Shown here: one piece after another, positions 1 to 10,460 of the stretch
How the letters are laid out: every line of letters begins with the position of its first letter
How positions within the stretch are numbered: the stretch's first letter is position 1
Origin: Aliicoccus persicus
GTDB lineage: Bacteria > Bacillota > Bacilli > Staphylococcales > Salinicoccaceae
Reading direction: 5' to 3'
Length of the DNA: 64,000 nt
Assembly (NCBI RefSeq): GCF_900110815.1
Contig: NZ_FOIT01000001.1
Location: 541,910-605,909 of the forward strand
Notes under the pieces: generated by a model
What the model saw: the letters and a program-made list of their open reading frames with translations, nothing else
What the model was told of the DNA's origin: nothing
The model's database searches: none
Program-made: the position numbers and the translations under genes

Positions 1-1708
1 CTTCACCGACCGTTGGTGATACTGTACTGATCATTGGCGGTTCACCGTATAATTCATCAAAGTGATCATGTAACATCGTCGAGTTTTGTTGACCGATGTC
101 CTCACCATATCGTGCAACAACTAAGTCATCACCAGATGTTGTGATTGAACTCGGTATTAAATCAAGCGCAACGAGTTCCTCTTCAACATCATCGACTGTC
201 GTCTCTTCTGTAATCGGTATATCTGCACGCGTACCTGAAGTGAAGTCAATCCCGAGATTTAACTGGAATACAGACAAGAACACGATACCGACAGTAATCG
301 TTACAATACTGAAACCAAAGAAGAATTTACTGTATTTCACAAAGTCAAATTTATCGTAAGGTGTTATTAAATCTTCAATGTCTTTACCATCCGACAAGCT
401 GTAGCGATCTTTTTCTTTCACGTTAAACAACCATAGTTTATTGTCAAACATCCCTGAGTTAACAGCTAAGTTCATAAATACGCGTGTGAGGAATACCGCA
501 GTTAAGAAACTCATTAAAATACTTAAAATCAACATCGTTGCGAATCCTTTAACCGAGCTCGTGCCAAAGATAAATAGCACGATTGCACCGATTAACGTCG
601 TTAAGTTCGCATCAAATATTGTCCACAGAGATTGAGATGCTGCCTTTTTATATGCCTGTTTTAATTTACGACCAATTCTAAGCTCATCTTTTATGCGTTC
701 ATATAAAATGATGTTCGCATCAACGGCCATACCGACCCCGAGAATGAGCGCGGCAATACCAGGTAAGGTTAACACACCGCTGATTAAGTTAAAGCCTTGC
801 AATGTAACATATATGTAGACTGTTAATGTGATTACAGCAATTAAACCTGGTAATCGATAAAATACGAGCATGAATAAGAAAACCAGCGCTACACCGATTA
901 AACCTGCTGTAACTGTTTCATTGAGTGCTTGTTCACCGAACTGTGCACCGACAGATGTAGAATAGATTTCTTCTAAATGAACAGGCAATGAACCTGCATT
1001 TAATAATGCTGCAATGTTTTGTGCACGCTGTAACCCTTCATCACCTTGGAAACCACCTGAAATCATAACTTCTCTTGAGTTAATCGGTTGGTTGACACTC
1101 GGTGCTGAAATGAATTTCGGATCACTGCTTTCCACTTCTTCTTTGAAACTATCAACGCCTTCTTCAAAGTCCATCCATATCACCATCAGGTTCTCACCTT
1201 GTGGACGCTTTGAAATTTCAGCCGTGATATCTCTAAACTTACCAGCATCTTTAAGTTCTAATGAAACCATCGGTTGGTTCATATCATCAAAGTTCTGACT
1301 CGCGCCACCTTCAACTAAGTCAGCACCTGACAGTAACAACTCATCATTGACATCACGAATTGTCAATTCAGCTTGTGTACTTAATAACTCACGAGCTTCC
1401 GTTTGATCGGTCACCCCAGCGAGCTGAACACGTACCCGATTACCATCTTCGATTTGTATACTTGGTTCACTGACACCGAGTATGTTTACACGTGAATCTA
1501 GCGTATTTGCAGTTGCGCGCATGGCGGTTTCATCTATTGTATCATCGTCATTTATTGGTTCTACTTGGTATAGAACTTCAAATCCACCTTGCAAATCTAA
1601 ACCTAAATTCACATCATCTAACATGTCTTTCGTCGTTAAACTGATGACTGTTCCTAGGCCAATAATAAGTAATAAAGCAATTATAAAACGGCTATATTTC
1701 ACTCTCAT
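1..1708 (-). CDS. secDF: protein translocase SecDF (3' end missing)
   Basis: The membrane subunit pair SecD-SecF, fused in one chain as in Bacillus and Staphylococcus, uses the proton gradient to help Sec-dependent export. Translating back from an ATG at 1708 (preceded by a GAGGTG ribosome site) gives 569 codons running off the left edge. An N-terminal membrane anchor is followed by the SecD periplasmic-type part and the motif GVLTLPGIAALILGVGMAVD near residue 320, typical of SecD. The second (SecF) half begins about residue 440 and is incomplete here. The gene lies downstream of yajC but a terminator separates them. Family assignment is very sure; only the C-terminus is unseen. Confidence 0.95.
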   Translation of the reverse strand, partial: MRVKYSRFIIALLLIIGLGTVISLTTKDMLDDVNLGLDLQGGFEVLYQVEPINDDDTIDETAMRATANTLDSRVNILGVSEPSIQIEDGNRVRVQLAGVTDQTEARELLSTQAELTIRDVNDELLLSGADLVEGGASQNFDDMNQPMVSLELKDAGKFRDITAEISKRPQGENLMVIWMDFEEGVDSFKEEVESSDPKFISAPSVNQPINSREVMISGGFQGDEGLQRAQNIAALLNAGSLPVHLEEIYSTSVGAQFGEQALNETVTAGLIGVALVFLFMLVFYRLPGLIAVITLTVYIYVTLQGFNLISGVLTLPGIAALILGVGMAVDANIILYERIKDELRIGRKLKQAYKKAASQSLWTIFDANLTTLIGAIVLFIFGTSSVKGFATMLILSILMSFLTAVFLTRVFMNLAVNSGMFDNKLWLFNVKEKDRYSLSDGKDIEDLITPYDKFDFVKYSKFFFGFSIVTITVGIVFLSVFQLNLGIDFTSGTRADIPITEETTVDDVEEELVALDLIPSSITTSGDDLVVARYGEDIGQQNSTMLHDHFDELYGEPPMISTVSPTVGE

Positions 1709-1774
1709 CTGTAACAACACCTCAAAGTTATATATCAAATACAAATTTCATTATAACACTTGTACTATTTAAAA

Positions 1775-1800
1775 TAATAAAAAAGCTGACAGCGTCAGCT
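1775..1800 (-). terminator. intrinsic terminator after yajC
   Basis: A perfect 7-bp stem (AGCTGAC/GTCAGCT, 3-nt loop, 1784-1800) is followed on the minus strand by a T-rich tract. It sits between yajC and secDF, so secDF probably has its own promoter or depends on read-through. Confidence 0.8.
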
Positions 1801-1817
1801 AATTAGTTAAATAAAGA

Positions 1818-2093
1818 TTATAATTCTGAATCTTTAACGATTTCTTTTAATGCAACACGGTCAAATTTAAGTACCGTTCCAGAACCTTCATCCACATTGA
1901 TGTACATGTGTTTTTGGTCATGAGATTCAACCGTACCATGAATACCACCGATTGTTATAATCTCATCCCCACGTTCTAGCGATTGTTGCATTTCTTGCAT
2001 TTGTTTCTGACGCTTTTGTGCAGGTCTAATCATGAGTAAGTACATGAGTAACACAATAACAATCAGAGGTAAAATCGCGACTAATGTTTCCAT
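1818..2093 (-). CDS. yajC: preprotein translocase subunit YajC
   Basis: Small single-pass membrane protein that associates with SecDF. The chosen ATG at 2093 gives 91 residues. An in-frame GTG nine bases upstream overlaps the ribosome site (AAGGAG, spacer 8 to the ATG), so it is not the start. One hydrophobic helix (about residues 2-23) is followed by the conserved RPAQKRQKQMQ segment and a small beta-rich cytoplasmic domain with the motif GDEIITIGGIHG. It follows tgt by 12 bases, so tgt-yajC is probably one transcript ending at the 1775-1800 hairpin. Confidence 0.95.
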   Translation of the reverse strand: METLVAILPLIVIVLLMYLLMIRPAQKRQKQMQEMQQSLERGDEIITIGGIHGTVESHDQKHMYINVDEGSGTVLKFDRVALKEIVKDSEL

Positions 2094-2105
2094 TAATGAC
2101 ACTCC

Positions 2106-3257
<1,152 letters not shown>

Positions 3258-3266
3258 TTAACCTCC

Positions 3267-4292
3267 TTAATGAATGATCATCGCATCTCCAAAACTAAAG
3301 AAGCGATATTGTTCGTTCACTGCATGTTCGTATGCGTTCATGACATTTTCTAAGTTTGAAAATGCGCTGACCAACATAATGAGTGATGATTTTGGCAAAT
3401 GGAAATTTGTAATCAATGCATCCACCGCTTTAAATTCAAAGCCTGGATAGATGAAAATATCCGTATCTCCACTGCTTTCTGTAAATGAATCGTAATCACG
3501 AATCACACTTTCTAACGTTCTCGTACACGTCGTGCCAACACTAATAATACGCTTGTTATTGCGACGCGTCTCGTTTAACACATCTGCTGTTTGTTGACTG
3601 ATATGATAGTACTCACTATGCATTTTATGTGTCGTAATATCTTCTACAGCAACTGGTCTAAATGTTCCAAGACCGACATGAAGCGTAATATATGCGATGT
3701 TAACGCCTTTGTCTTCAAGCATACTTAAAATTTCATGTGTAAAATGAAGTCCAGCAGTCGGTGCTGCTGCAGAACCAGCATGCTTGTTAAATACCGTCTG
3801 ATAGCGTTCTTTTTCCGATAAAACCTCTTTTATATAAGGCGGTAACGGCATTTCACCTAACTCGTCTAACACTGCTTCAAGTACACCCTCGTATTTGAAT
3901 TTAACACGATGAATCCCTTCAGTATGTTTTTCAACGACGGTAGCGATTAATTCACCATTACCAAATGTAATCTCTGTACCGATTTGGACACGCTTTGCGG
4001 GTTTTATTAGCACTTCGTATAAATCTTTCTTTGGTGCGAGTAACAACATCTCGATGTTTGCACCCGTTTCTTTCTTCGTACCGATCAATCGTGCAGGTAT
4101 GACGCGTGTATCATTTAATACGAGCGTATCACCCGGCTCAAAGTAATCGATAATGTCTGTAAATGTTCTATCTTGAATTTCACCTGTCACCCTATCCATT
4201 GCGAGTAACCGCGATGCTTCGCGATCCTCAAGCGGCGTTTGCGCAATGAGCGACTCAGGCAAATTAAAATCAAATTGATTTAGCTCCATCAT
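3267..4292 (-). CDS. queA: S-adenosylmethionine:tRNA ribosyltransferase-isomerase
   Basis: Transfers and rearranges the ribosyl part of SAM onto preQ1-34 of tRNA to give epoxyqueuosine. The 341-residue chain starts with the family-typical [14 protein letters not shown] and contains [26 protein letters not shown] and the terminal block [16 protein letters not shown]. Two adjacent ATGs (4292 and 4289) follow a GAGGAG ribosome site; the second has the better spacing, so the protein may be one residue shorter. It lies 8 bases after ruvB and 12 before tgt, in a ruvA-ruvB-queA-tgt-yajC operon. Confidence 0.97.
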   Translation of the reverse strand: MMELNQFDFNLPESLIAQTPLEDREASRLLAMDRVTGEIQDRTFTDIIDYFEPGDTLVLNDTRVIPARLIGTKKETGANIEMLLLAPKKDLYEVLIKPAKRVQIGTEITFGNGELIATVVEKHTEGIHRVKFKYEGVLEAVLDELGEMPLPPYIKEVLSEKERYQTVFNKHAGSAAAPTAGLHFTHEILSMLEDKGVNIAYITLHVGLGTFRPVAVEDITTHKMHSEYYHISQQTADVLNETRRNNKRIISVGTTCTRTLESVIRDYDSFTESSGDTDIFIYPGFEFKAVDALITNFHLPKSSLIMLVSAFSNLENVMNAYEHAVNEQYRFFSFGDAMIIH

Positions 4293-4300
4293 TTTCTCCT

Positions 4301-5308
4301 CTAAAACAACGCGTTGTTATCTTTATGTCCGAAATAATCGTAGCTCTTCGCCGTTGCTTTTCTACCACGTTGAGTACGCTCTAAAAATCCTTGTTGTATT
4401 AAATACGGTTCGTAAACGTCAAGCAGCGTTATCACTTCTTCACCGATTGACACAGCAACCGTTTCGAGTCCGACAGGTCCACCACTATATACATCGATAA
4501 TCGTTCTCATGATCTTATGGTCGACTGGGTCTAGCCCGAGCGCATCAACTTCAAGCACTTTTAGCGCATGATTCGTCGTTTCAAGTGAAATAGATTCTTC
4601 TTTTTTAACGATTGAAAAATCACGTACACGTCTCAGCAGACGATTGGCAATACGTGGTGTCCCACGAGAGCGGCGCGCCAATTCAACTGCACTTTCCTTA
4701 TCGATCACAACTTCGAAAATATCTGCAGTTCGATTCACAATCGTAATTAAGCTCTCTAAATCATAATATTCAAGTCGCAGCTGCACACCGAAACGGTCGC
4801 GCAGTGGCGCGCTCAAACTACCAAAACGCGTCGTCGCGCCGACCAATGTAAACGGAGGCAAGTCAATTCGAATACTTCGTGCTTCGTCACCTTTACCGAT
4901 GATAACGTCAATGAAAAAATCCTCCATCGCAGAGTATAAAATTTCTTCAACACTACGCGGTAAACGGTGAATTTCATCAATAAATAAGACATCACCAGTA
5001 TTTAAACTCGATAAAACAGCTGCAAGGTCTCCTGCACGTTCAATCGCTGGACCACTTGTCGTACGAATGTTTACGCCCAGTTCATTTGCAATGATATTAG
5101 ACAGCGTCGTTTTGCCTAGTCCTGGTGGTCCATGGAAAATGACATGGTCGAGTGCTTCACCACGTATTTTTGCAGCTTCAATAAACACATTTAAATTATC
5201 TTTTAATGTGTGCTGACCGATGTATTGGTTTAAATATTCAGGACGTAAACTCTCTTCGATTTGATTCTCGTCAGGCTTTAGATTTTTATCTAAAATGTTA
5301 TCATCCAT
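4301..5308 (-). CDS. ruvB: Holliday junction branch migration helicase RuvB
   Basis: Hexameric AAA+ motor that, with RuvA, drives branch migration of Holliday junctions. 335 residues, the usual length. Walker A is [12 protein letters not shown] near residue 59, Walker B is LFIDEIHRL, sensor-1 is VGATTRFG, and the C-terminal winged helix ends with RTQRGRKAT. The ATG follows AAGGTGAG. It is 15 bases downstream of its partner ruvA, so the two are co-transcribed. Confidence 0.98.
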   Translation of the reverse strand: MDDNILDKNLKPDENQIEESLRPEYLNQYIGQHTLKDNLNVFIEAAKIRGEALDHVIFHGPPGLGKTTLSNIIANELGVNIRTTSGPAIERAGDLAAVLSSLNTGDVLFIDEIHRLPRSVEEILYSAMEDFFIDVIIGKGDEARSIRIDLPPFTLVGATTRFGSLSAPLRDRFGVQLRLEYYDLESLITIVNRTADIFEVVIDKESAVELARRSRGTPRIANRLLRRVRDFSIVKKEESISLETTNHALKVLEVDALGLDPVDHKIMRTIIDVYSGGPVGLETVAVSIGEEVITLLDVYEPYLIQQGFLERTQRGRKATAKSYDYFGHKDNNALF

Positions 5309-5323
5309 AAACTCACCTTCACA

Positions 5324-5902
5324 TTACTGTATTAAATACTTCAGACCGATGCGCACCGCTTCATCCACTGACGCGAGTGATTGTTTCGCTAGATATTTTT
5401 CAATTCTCGTAATCTCACGCTTTGAATAACCGAGTGCTTCAAATGCAAGCTTCGCTTCTTCGATATATGCGTCGTCACTGTTTGCTGGTTCACTCGTATC
5501 TGCTTGAGATACAAGCTTACCTTTTAAGTCTAAAATAATCTGACTGGCCGTGCGTTTACCGATACCTGGAAACTTCTGCATAAACGTCATATCTTCATTT
5601 TCAATCGCTCGAATGACTTCATTTGGCGTTGCACTAGATAGAATTGCCAATGCGCTCTTTGGTCCAATACCCGTCACTTTCAACAGTGATTGAAACATCG
5701 TTTTTTGTTCTTTATCTTTAAATCCATATAATAATTGTGAGTCTTCACGTACGATCAATTCCGTATAAATACGTATCACAGAATCTCCCACTTGATAGCT
5801 AAAAGGATTTGGCACAATTAACATGTAACCAATCCCGTTGTTCTCAAGAGAAATAAAATTCGGTGCGATATCTGTTACTTTACCGTCTATATAATGGTAC
5901 AT
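5324..5902 (-). CDS. ruvA: Holliday junction DNA-binding protein RuvA
   Basis: Tetrameric junction-binding partner of RuvB. 192 residues with the N-terminal OB fold (MYHYIDGKVTDI start), two helix-hairpin-helix motifs (KVTGIGPKSALAILS and FPGIGKRTASQIILDL) and the flexible linker to the C-terminal RuvB-binding domain. It lies 9 bases after obgE, so obgE and ruvAB may share a transcript. Confidence 0.98.
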   Translation of the reverse strand: MYHYIDGKVTDIAPNFISLENNGIGYMLIVPNPFSYQVGDSVIRIYTELIVREDSQLLYGFKDKEQKTMFQSLLKVTGIGPKSALAILSSATPNEVIRAIENEDMTFMQKFPGIGKRTASQIILDLKGKLVSQADTSEPANSDDAYIEEAKLAFEALGYSKREITRIEKYLAKQSLASVDEAVRIGLKYLIQ

Positions 5903-5911
5903 CTCTTCACC

Positions 5912-7198
5912 CTATTCTACAAATTCAAATTCTCCACCTAAAATACGCACGGTATCACCATTTTCTATGCCGCGTTCACGCAGCGCATCATCGATGCCTA
6001 ACGAACGCATCTGACGTGCAAATCGACGTACTGCAGCTTCGTTATTGAAGTCTGTCATCTTAAACACGCGCTCGATTGTATCACCACTAACGACATATGC
6101 CGCATCATCATCACGTGTAATGACAAATAAGTCTGGATCTTTCTCATGCTTATAAACAACACGGTGATCGCTGTCATCGATATCCACTTGCGCTTCTAGC
6201 TCGTCTGCTTTGTCGAGTAAGTCAGCAACTTTATAGAGTAGCTGTTCAAGATTATCTCGAGTTGCAGCTGAAATCGTGACAATTTCACTTTCAGCGTTTA
6301 CTTCCGATTTGAACAATTTAATTAAATCATCGTCTTCAAGTAAATCTACCTTGTTCAAAACAATCAATTCAGGCCGAGACATTAACTGCTCATTATAGAG
6401 GGCGAGTTCCTGACGAATCGTGTGATAATCTTCAACTGGATCACGGCCATCGGTACTGCTTATATCGATTAAATGAACGATGACTTTCGTGCGTTCAATG
6501 TGTCGTAAAAACTGGTGGCCAAGGCCCGTACCTTCGCTCGCACCTTCAATTAATCCTGGTAGATCGGCCATGACAAAACTTCTGCCATCTTTCGATTCGA
6601 CGACGCCAAGATTTGGTTTGATCGTAGTGAATGGATAGGCACCAATTTTAGGTGATGCACTCGTCACAGCACTAAGCAATGTCGATTTACCAACCGATGG
6701 AAAGCCAACGAGTCCAACATCTGCGAGTAATTTAAGCTCTAATGTCACATCGAGTACTTCTCCCGGCTCACCATTCTCAGAAAAATCTGGTGCAGGATTA
6801 CGTGCAGATGCAAATCTTGAGTTACCACGACCACCGCGACCACCGCGTGCGACGACCGCTCGTGCCTCATGCTGTGTTAAGTCAGCAATGAGTGCGCCAG
6901 TCTCTTTGTTGCGCACAATTGTACCTGGTGGCACTTTTAAAATTAAGTCCTTCGCATTTTTACCATGCTTGTTTTGACTTTGACCATTGTCACCATGTGC
7001 GGCTTTAAAATGCCTTTGATATCTAAAATCCATCAACGTTCTTAAACCTTCATCGACTTCAAATAATACGTCAGCACCGTCTCCGCCATCACCGCCAGCA
7101 GGTCCACCGAGTGGTACATACTTCTCTCGTCGATATGCAACGATACCGTTTCCACCGTTACCTGCTTTTACATTTATATCTACGTGATCAATAAACAT
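5912..7198 (-). CDS. obgE: GTPase ObgE/CgtA
   Basis: Essential GTPase acting in 50S ribosome assembly and the stringent response. The 428-residue chain has the glycine-rich Obg fold (about 1-158, with [18 protein letters not shown]-like segments), a G domain (G1 [11 protein letters not shown]3 [10 protein letters not shown]4 NKVDLL, G5 SAAT) and the C-terminal OCT domain typical of Firmicutes, from about residue 345. A terminator lies between it and rpmA upstream, so an own promoter is likely. Confidence 0.98.
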   Translation of the reverse strand: MFIDHVDINVKAGNGGNGIVAYRREKYVPLGGPAGGDGGDGADVLFEVDEGLRTLMDFRYQRHFKAAHGDNGQSQNKHGKNAKDLILKVPPGTIVRNKETGALIADLTQHEARAVVARGGRGGRGNSRFASARNPAPDFSENGEPGEVLDVTLELKLLADVGLVGFPSVGKSTLLSAVTSASPKIGAYPFTTIKPNLGVVESKDGRSFVMADLPGLIEGASEGTGLGHQFLRHIERTKVIVHLIDISSTDGRDPVEDYHTIRQELALYNEQLMSRPELIVLNKVDLLEDDDLIKLFKSEVNAESEIVTISAATRDNLEQLLYKVADLLDKADELEAQVDIDDSDHRVVYKHEKDPDLFVITRDDDAAYVVSGDTIERVFKMTDFNNEAAVRRFARQMRSLGIDDALRERGIENGDTVRILGGEFEFVE

Positions 7199-7263
7199 TC
7201 TGTCTCACCTCATATCTTAAAATTATAGCATATTTCATATGTTCTAAAGCTTGTTCTATTTCA

Positions 7264-7295
7264 CAAAAAAAAGACATCTAGCAAACGATGTCTTT
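7264..7295 (-). terminator. intrinsic terminator after rpmA
   Basis: A 9-bp perfect stem AAAGACATC/GATGTCTTT with an 8-nt loop, then a run of T on the minus strand. It closes the rplU-prp-rpmA operon before obgE. Confidence 0.85.
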
Positions 7296-7310
7296 GAGTA
7301 ATTATTACGA

Positions 7311-7595
7311 TTATTTTGCTTCAGCGTATACAGAAACACGTTTCTTATCTTTACCAACACGTTCAAACTTAACGACACCATCAATTTTAGCAAATAATGT
7401 GTCATCTCCACCACGGCCGACGTTCTCACCTGCATGGATTTTAGTACCGCGTTGACGGTAAAGAATCGAACCACCTGTAACAAACTGACCATCTTGGCGC
7501 TTCGCACCTAAGCGTTTAGATTCTGAGTCACGACCGTTTCTCGTAGAACCTACACCTTTTTTCGATGCAAACAATTGTAAGTTTAATTTTAACAT
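7311..7595 (-). CDS. rpmA: 50S ribosomal protein L27 with cleavable N-terminus
   Basis: L27 reaches the peptidyl-transferase centre with its N-terminal tail. In Staphylococcus and relatives it is made with a short extension that the protease Prp removes after LQLFA; that motif is present ([14 protein letters not shown]). The start is the ATG at 7595, six bases after GAGGTG. An ATG nine bases upstream overlaps that ribosome site. The ribosome site lies inside the last codons of prp, so the two are tightly coupled. 94 residues. Confidence 0.97.
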   Translation of the reverse strand: MLKLNLQLFASKKGVGSTRNGRDSESKRLGAKRQDGQFVTGGSILYRQRGTKIHAGENVGRGGDDTLFAKIDGVVKFERVGKDKKRVSVYAEAK

Positions 7596-7596
7596 G

Positions 7597-7917
7597 TCAT
7601 TCACCTCTTCGTTTTGAAATACTAATATACTCGCTATACTCTTCTTCTACTGTTTTTAAAGACACTTCTAAGCTTCTCATCAATAATTGAACATCATTTG
7701 TCTCAGCGATGTTTTGTACATCCATAAGACCATCCTTGATCTCAACTTCGGGCTTAGTGTTCGTTAATGCGAAGATACTGTTAAAAATGCCATATGCAAT
7801 TGCTGACGCTCCGGCACATACGATATCTTTACCATGCACATCAAAATCTGCGTGACCTTCCATATGGAAAGCGACATAATGCGCGTTCTCATTAACTGTA
7901 AATGTCGCACGTATCAT
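7597..7917 (-). CDS. prp: ribosomal-processing cysteine protease Prp
   Basis: Cuts the N-terminal extension off L27. 106 residues with the catalytic pair His22 (EGHAD) and Cys34 (IVCAGASA), as known for the family (YsxB). It sits between rplU and rpmA, as in all relatives, and shares one base with the end of rplU. Its substrate is the next gene, which carries the expected LQLFA site. Confidence 0.96.
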   Translation of the reverse strand: MIRATFTVNENAHYVAFHMEGHADFDVHGKDIVCAGASAIAYGIFNSIFALTNTKPEVEIKDGLMDVQNIAETNDVQLLMRSLEVSLKTVEEEYSEYISISKRRGE

Positions 7918-8225
7918 TAAGCATCAATCTTATCGATTGTTAACTTCGTGTATGGCTGACGATGACCTTGTTTACGGCTGTAGTTTTTACGACGTTTAAA
8001 TTTAATGATCGTAACTTTTTTACCTTTACCTTGTTTCTCAACTTTAGCAGTTACTGTTGCACCCTCAACGAGTGGCGCACCAACTTTAACCGTATCTCCA
8101 CCGACCATTAATACACGGTCAAATGTGAATGTGTCACCTGCTTCAACGTCCAGCTTTTCAACGTAAATTGTTTGGCCTTCTTCAACTTTAAGTTGTTTTC
8201 CGCCTGTTTCAATAATTGCAAACAT
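7917..8225 (-). CDS. rplU: 50S ribosomal protein L21
   Basis: Structural protein of the large subunit. The start is the ATG at 8225 ([13 protein letters not shown]), preceded by CAGGAGGTG at good spacing. The open frame runs further upstream, but that part is leader RNA. 102 residues, with the C-terminal [20 protein letters not shown]-binding block. First gene of rplU-prp-rpmA; regulated by the leader described at 8226-8325. Confidence 0.98.
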   Translation of the reverse strand: MFAIIETGGKQLKVEEGQTIYVEKLDVEAGDTFTFDRVLMVGGDTVKVGAPLVEGATVTAKVEKQGKGKKVTIIKFKRRKNYSRKQGHRQPYTKLTIDKIDA

Positions 8226-8325
8226 ACTTGCACCTCCTGGATAATAAGACTCGCCATCGAACGGTGGGATAACCACTTGTAAACCGTTGTATGAGCGGTT
8301 GATGTTTACAAATTTTCATCAACTC
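8226..8325 (-). ncRNA. L21 leader RNA (ribosomal protein autoregulation)
   Basis: The untranslated leader between the promoter and rplU can form hairpins (for example CCACTTGTAAACCG/CGGTTTACAAGTGG around 8273-8290, facing the ACGGTGGGAT element). It resembles the L21 leader motif described for Firmicutes. L21 is expected to bind here to repress its own operon. The match is from memory of the family; a covariance search would decide. Confidence 0.6.
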
Positions 8326-8330
8326 ATAGA

Positions 8331-8359
8331 ATTATATATAAATAAACCTCTCATGTCAA
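8331..8359 (-). promoter_or_regulatory. consensus sigma-A promoter of rplU operon
   Basis: Perfect -35 TTGACA (8354-8359), 17-bp spacer, perfect -10 TATAAT (8331-8336) on the minus strand. The -35 begins directly after the mreD stop codon. Transcription would start near 8324. Confidence 0.9.
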
Positions 8360-8893
8360 TCAGTTTGTTGGGTTTTTATCAGAAACTTGTAACCCTTCTT
8401 TTAACTTAGATAATCTCAAAACGATAAAGAAAATACCGGTAAAGAATATCGCGTTGACCAACAGACTCGGTGTCGCACGAAGCGCAAGATAATCAAACAC
8501 TGGCATCGTTGTAATCGCAAGCACTCTATATATCACATAGACGTAAAGATCATATAAGAATGATAGAACGAGCACGACAAACGCGAGTGCGATAAAATCC
8601 TTATAAAACACGCGGAATGCAGCGTGCATGAAGACGACAGAAGCAATGAGTCCAAATGTATGTATGCCATAAATCGATCCGATATAAATATCCAACATGA
8701 GTCCGGATACACCCGCAATAAAAATTCCCATCCGTTGAGAAATATAAATAGAAACGAGCAATACAAAAATAAGCAATACTCTCGGTACAAAGTAAACATC
8801 TAAACCAAACATATGTACAGGACTAAAATTAGCAAACGACATATCTATATACATTGCGATAAAAGCAACAACAAACATCGCGATCGCTTTCAT
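8360..8893 (-). CDS. mreD: rod-shape determining protein MreD
   Basis: Polytopic membrane protein of the MreCD pair that helps position peptidoglycan synthesis. 177 residues, five to six predicted membrane helices, no soluble domain. It overlaps the end of mreC by one base, so translation is coupled. Assignment rests on hydrophobic profile, length and position after mreC; the family is weakly conserved in sequence. Confidence 0.9.
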   Translation of the reverse strand: MKAIAMFVVAFIAMYIDMSFANFSPVHMFGLDVYFVPRVLLIFVLLVSIYISQRMGIFIAGVSGLMLDIYIGSIYGIHTFGLIASVVFMHAAFRVFYKDFIALAFVVLVLSFLYDLYVYVIYRVLAITTMPVFDYLALRATPSLLVNAIFFTGIFFIVLRLSKLKEGLQVSDKNPTN

Positions 8894-9744
8894 TATTCTT
8901 CACCTGTCGAAGAAGGATCACGTTTTAATACAAATACTAAATCCACATGATGGAAATCCGCTGCGAGCGTCACATAAGCACGTTCACTTAAGCCGTACTC
9001 GTCACTTTGCACACGGTCAACCTCACCGATGATCAATCCCTCAGGTAAATTACCTGCCAAGCCACTTGAATATACAGCATCCCCGACTTCAACATTACTT
9101 CTATTTTGTATGTTCTCAATAATTAAATGATTCTCTACCGGATCATATTCCAAGACGTTTCCATAAACGGTTTCATCAGCCGTTTCAATTTCTACCGACA
9201 AACGTGATTGAGAATTATTCGTCGTAATAATTTCAACAAACGAAGAATTTGAGTTGGCGCGTTCAACAATACCGATTAAACCTTCTGTCGTCATCACTGC
9301 CATACCCTCAGAAACACCGTCACGTGAACCTTTATCTATCGTAAAGTTATCTTGCCATTGATCCGGCGCACGAGAAATAATACGAGAAGGAATCGTCTCG
9401 TAGCTCCATTTAGAACTAACATCTAGCGCTTCACGTAACTCTTCGTTCTCCTCTTGCAGCCTCGCGTTATCTGCTTCCATCTGCGGTGTCATTTCAATTT
9501 GCTGACGTAACCGTTCATTCTCACTAATCGATGAAAAGCTGAGACGAATCGTATTAAAAATATTGCCAACAAGTTGGAAAGGAGCGTTGATTATACTTTG
9601 AGAAGTTGCAGTAACCTCACCTGTAAACTGTTCAGCAGAAGTTGTTGAGTCGCGATCATTCATAGAAAAGCCAATCAACACGATGAGCACAATGACAGAA
9701 AACAATAGTGCCAGCAATCTGTTGCGGTTGATCAATCGATTCAT
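8893..9744 (-). CDS. mreC: cell shape-determining protein MreC
   Basis: Extracellular scaffold of cell-wall synthesis. 283 residues: cytoplasmic tail, one membrane helix (about residues 10-28), a coiled coil (about 70-105, QIEMTPQMEADNARLQEE) and the two-barrel beta domain ending near 275. The motif GLIGIVERAN is typical. The neighbour upstream in relatives is radC with a small gene between; here about 13 kb of accessory DNA lies in between. Confidence 0.95.
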   Translation of the reverse strand: MNRLINRNRLLALLFSVIVLIVLIGFSMNDRDSTTSAEQFTGEVTATSQSIINAPFQLVGNIFNTIRLSFSSISENERLRQQIEMTPQMEADNARLQEENEELREALDVSSKWSYETIPSRIISRAPDQWQDNFTIDKGSRDGVSEGMAVMTTEGLIGIVERANSNSSFVEIITTNNSQSRLSVEIETADETVYGNVLEYDPVENHLIIENIQNRSNVEVGDAVYSSGLAGNLPEGLIIGEVDRVQSDEYGLSERAYVTLAADFHHVDLVFVLKRDPSSTGEE

Positions 9745-9777
9745 GTTAACAGCTCCTTAAAGAAAAATATCATTAAA

Positions 9778-9806
9778 ATCATACCATAAAATGTTGTGAA
9801 ACTGAA
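9778..9806 (-). promoter_or_regulatory. likely mreCD promoter
   Basis: TTCAGT (9801-9806), 17-bp spacer, TATGAT (9778-9783) on the minus strand, about 33 bases before the mreC start. A terminator upstream (9826-9852) supports an independent transcript. Confidence 0.5.
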
Positions 9807-9825
9807 TGAAATAGAGAAGAGAACA

Positions 9826-9852
9826 TAAAAAAGAGAGCTATGAATAGCTCTC
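9826..9852 (-). terminator. intrinsic terminator upstream of mreC
   Basis: Stem GAGAGCTAT/ATAGCTCTC with a 2-nt loop, then a T run on the minus strand. It no longer follows an intact gene, so it probably ended a transcript now broken by the accessory insertion. Confidence 0.75.
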
Positions 9853-10253
9853 ACTTAGGTATTGCTGATCCAGTTAAGAAATATATGAATCCTTGGGGGA
9901 CTCTTGAAGTATCTTAGGAATACTTTTTTATATTAGTTATAAATAGAGTATAAATGATATTTTAATAAATTGCAAGTAATTTCTTAATAATTTTCTAATC
10001 ATATTTTCATTTTGGAATTGAGAGAAAAAATGAGAGACATCGTGATGTCTCTCAATAGATAAGAAGTTAATATGATATCCAGAACTTTAGTTCTGCCGGA
10101 AGGTCGTATTCTATATTTAAATATAAGAATGGTTTCTTTCCATGACCTTATTATGTTTACAGTCATTATAATAGCCCAGTTCAGAATAATATTCAAGTGG
10201 TAATCTATTTTGTAAACGAATTGTAATATTGCAGGTGTATTTTTTGGGTATAT
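9853..10253. other. AT-rich region without intact gene
   Basis: No convincing gene. It holds a second minus-strand terminator (10025-10054). The short minus-strand open frames read through here have no ribosome site and no recognisable family. This is probably decayed DNA at the edge of the accessory region. Confidence 0.5.
10025..10054 (-). terminator. intrinsic terminator
   Basis: An 11-bp perfect stem TGAGAGACATC/GATGTCTCTCA (10031-10054, 2-nt loop) followed on the minus strand by a T run. It lies downstream of the gene remnant at 10254-10304 and may be the original terminator of that transcript. Confidence 0.75.
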
Positions 10254-10304
10254 TCACCAGTCTGAACTGTAGTAAAGATCATACCGGTTGTAGTCTATAA
10301 ACTT
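10254..10304 (-). pseudogene. C-terminal scrap of the radC-adjacent gene
   Basis: The minus strand reads KFIDYNRYDLYYSSDW and then a stop. The intact gene at 23179-23541 ends KFIDYNRYDLFYSSDW plus stop. Only the last 17 codons are present; the rest is replaced by an IS3 end. This is a second, diverged copy of that gene and marks the left boundary of the accessory region. Confidence 0.8.
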
Positions 10305-10460
10305 TGGTATGTCAACAGTATTCTAGACAGTTTTTATAGAGTGCTTCCTCATACTCCTTCGGTGTCATTTAACCGAGTGCACTATGTGGTCTAATATTGT
10401 TATACCAATTCACATAATCAAATAGTTCAATTTTTAACTGTTGTAGAGATATAAAATGAT
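10305..10460 (-). mobile_element. IS3-family transposase 3' remnant
   Basis: The minus strand encodes the C-terminal end of an IS150/IS3-type transposase (YNNIRPHSALG then a premature stop, then MTPKEYEEALYKN). Its terminal sequence CTGTCTAG...TACTG(T/C)TGACATACCAA is shared with the remnant at 14863-14960. It is cut at its 5' side by IS431. Non-functional. Confidence 0.75.

Noticed and set aside
9999-10196. 65-codon minus-strand gene upstream of mreC
   Set aside because: It runs through a strong terminator hairpin at 10025-10054 and lacks a ribosome site.
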